From NCBI GenBank assembly GCA_000436535.1, contig FR886244.1, forward strand, positions 1-6,575: a DNA stretch of 6,575 nucleotides, given 5' to 3'. The position numbers and the translations under genes are program-made. The notes under the pieces are model-generated. The model worked only from the letters and a program-made list of their open reading frames with translations. It did no database searches and was not told the origin of the DNA. Source of the stretch: Eubacterium sp. CAG:252 (GTDB lineage: Bacteria; Bacillota; Clostridia; Lachnospirales; Lachnospiraceae). Of the stretch, positions 6,030 to 6,575 are shown piece by piece; position 1 is the stretch's first letter; each line of letters opens with the position of its first letter.

Positions 6030-6452
6030 ATGAGTAAAGTTGCAGTTGTATATTGGAGCGGTACAGGTAATACAGAGGCTATGGCAAATGAAGTGGCAGA
6101 GGGAGCAAAGGCAAAGGGAGCTGAGGTAACAACTCTTACAGCTTCAGAGTTCAGTTCAGCAGACCTTGCTACATATGATGCAGTAGCATTCGGATGCCCT
6201 GCTATGGGGGCTGAAAATCTTGAGGAGTCTGAATTCGAGCCTATGTTTACAGACTGCGAAGGAAGTCTTTCAGGAAAGAAGATTGCACTTTTTGGTTCAT
6301 ACGGATGGGGAAGTGGCGAATGGATGGATGACTGGGCTGACAGATGTAAAAATGCAGGCGCTAATCTTGCAGTTGACCCTGTAATCTGCAATGAAGCACC
6401 GGATGATGATGCGAAGGCAAGCTGTAGAGAGCTTGGTGGTGCGTTGGCATAA
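6030..6452 (+). CDS. Short-chain flavodoxin
   Basis: This 140-residue FMN-binding electron carrier has the length of clostridial short-chain flavodoxins. The FMN phosphate loop is S10-G-T-G-N-T15, directly after beta strand KVAVVYW. The redox loop is G55-CPAMGAE-62, with Met59, Gly60 and Glu62 aligning with Met56, Gly57 and Glu59 of the Clostridium beijerinckii protein. The third loop, FGSYGWGSGEWMDDW (88-102), supplies the aromatic Trp93 that stacks on the isoalloxazine. EESEFEPMF (65-73) is another family hallmark. Its partners would be cytosolic low-potential redox enzymes normally served by ferredoxin; flavodoxin usually takes over when iron is limiting. That fits the metal-repressor-like dyads at the head of the operon. 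Where C. beijerinckii has Asp58, Ala61 is found here, which may shift the midpoint potential. The gene ends the visible operon with no clear terminator after it. Confidence 0.96.
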   Translation: MSKVAVVYWSGTGNTEAMANEVAEGAKAKGAEVTTLTASEFSSADLATYDAVAFGCPAMGAENLEESEFEPMFTDCEGSLSGKKIALFGSYGWGSGEWMDDWADRCKNAGANLAVDPVICNEAPDDDAKASCRELGGALA

Positions 6453-6454
6453 TT

Positions 6455-6570
6455 GCGGCTGATATATGTCTGGTTAGTGGGTTCAGGTGATAATGCAGGA
6501 TTACTGCGAAATGGACTAATGAGCAGATTAGTTGGCGAACGGACGATATAAGGTATGGCAAGGCTGCCGC
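6455..6570. other. Possible structured tail after flavodoxin, noncoding
   Basis: No convincing ORF starts here: the ATG at 6555 has no proper ribosome-binding site and runs off the window. GCGGC (6455-6459) can pair with GCCGC (6566-6570) around two small hairpins, GCAG/CTGC (6495-6507) and ACTAAT/ATTAGT (6515-6532). The ends also share a direct similarity, GCGGCTGATA versus GCCGCTGATA. The stems are short, so this could be chance or the start of a structured RNA or repeat cut by the window edge. Confidence 0.3.
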
Positions 6571-6575
6571 TGATA

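Noticed and set aside
6555..6575. Start of a further gene at ATG 6555
   Set aside because: Only seven codons are visible and the AAGG before it is too close to serve as a ribosome-binding site.

Overview
The window looks like low-GC Firmicutes DNA, most probably a gut Lachnospiraceae (Lachnospira, Roseburia, Butyrivibrio or Coprococcus relatives). This rests on AT-rich codon use (ATA, AGA, TTA), strong GGAGG ribosome-binding sites, a huge BspA-type leucine-rich-repeat surface protein with 22-residue aromatic/glycine repeats, and a DUF2325, DUF3793, flavodoxin gene set. Family names are recalled from memory; no search was run.

Layout. (1) Positions 1-4361 hold the 3' part of one very large secreted or surface protein whose 5' end lies outside the window. 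It is built almost entirely from repeats: 22-residue GW-type wall-binding-like repeats, nine 38-39-residue Cys/His repeats, a short non-repetitive domain, then about 33 BspA-type LRRs. The last five-eighths of the LRR region is organised as five ~96-residue blocks of four LRRs. A good intrinsic terminator follows at 4411-4454. (2) Positions 4362-4963 (602 bases) contain no convincing gene but are dense with signals: that terminator; a ~200-base multi-hairpin element (4479-4681) whose ends can pair either locally or with each other; a strong sigma-A-type promoter (4715-4743); two pairs of GTTAG-N6/7-CTAAC operator-like dyads, each pair 20 bp apart; and a GC-rich hairpin lying between the two pairs. 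I see nothing clear in 4867-4950. (3) Positions 4964-6452 hold three co-directional genes: a 98-residue DUF2325 protein, a 186-residue DUF3793 protein and a 140-residue short-chain flavodoxin. (4) Positions 6453-6575 are noncoding as far as can be seen, with several small inverted repeats and no obvious terminator.

How the genes may work together. The surface protein is self-contained and transcriptionally separated from the rest. The downstream three genes look like one regulon unit driven from 4715-4743 and controlled through the GTTAG/CTAAC dyads. Flavodoxin commonly replaces ferredoxin when iron is scarce, and the dyads resemble half-sites used by DtxR/IdeR/MntR-type metal repressors. The simplest inference is therefore a metal-responsive (probably iron-limitation) cassette in which two Cys-bearing proteins of unknown function accompany flavodoxin. 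The regulator and inducing metal are not shown by the sequence.
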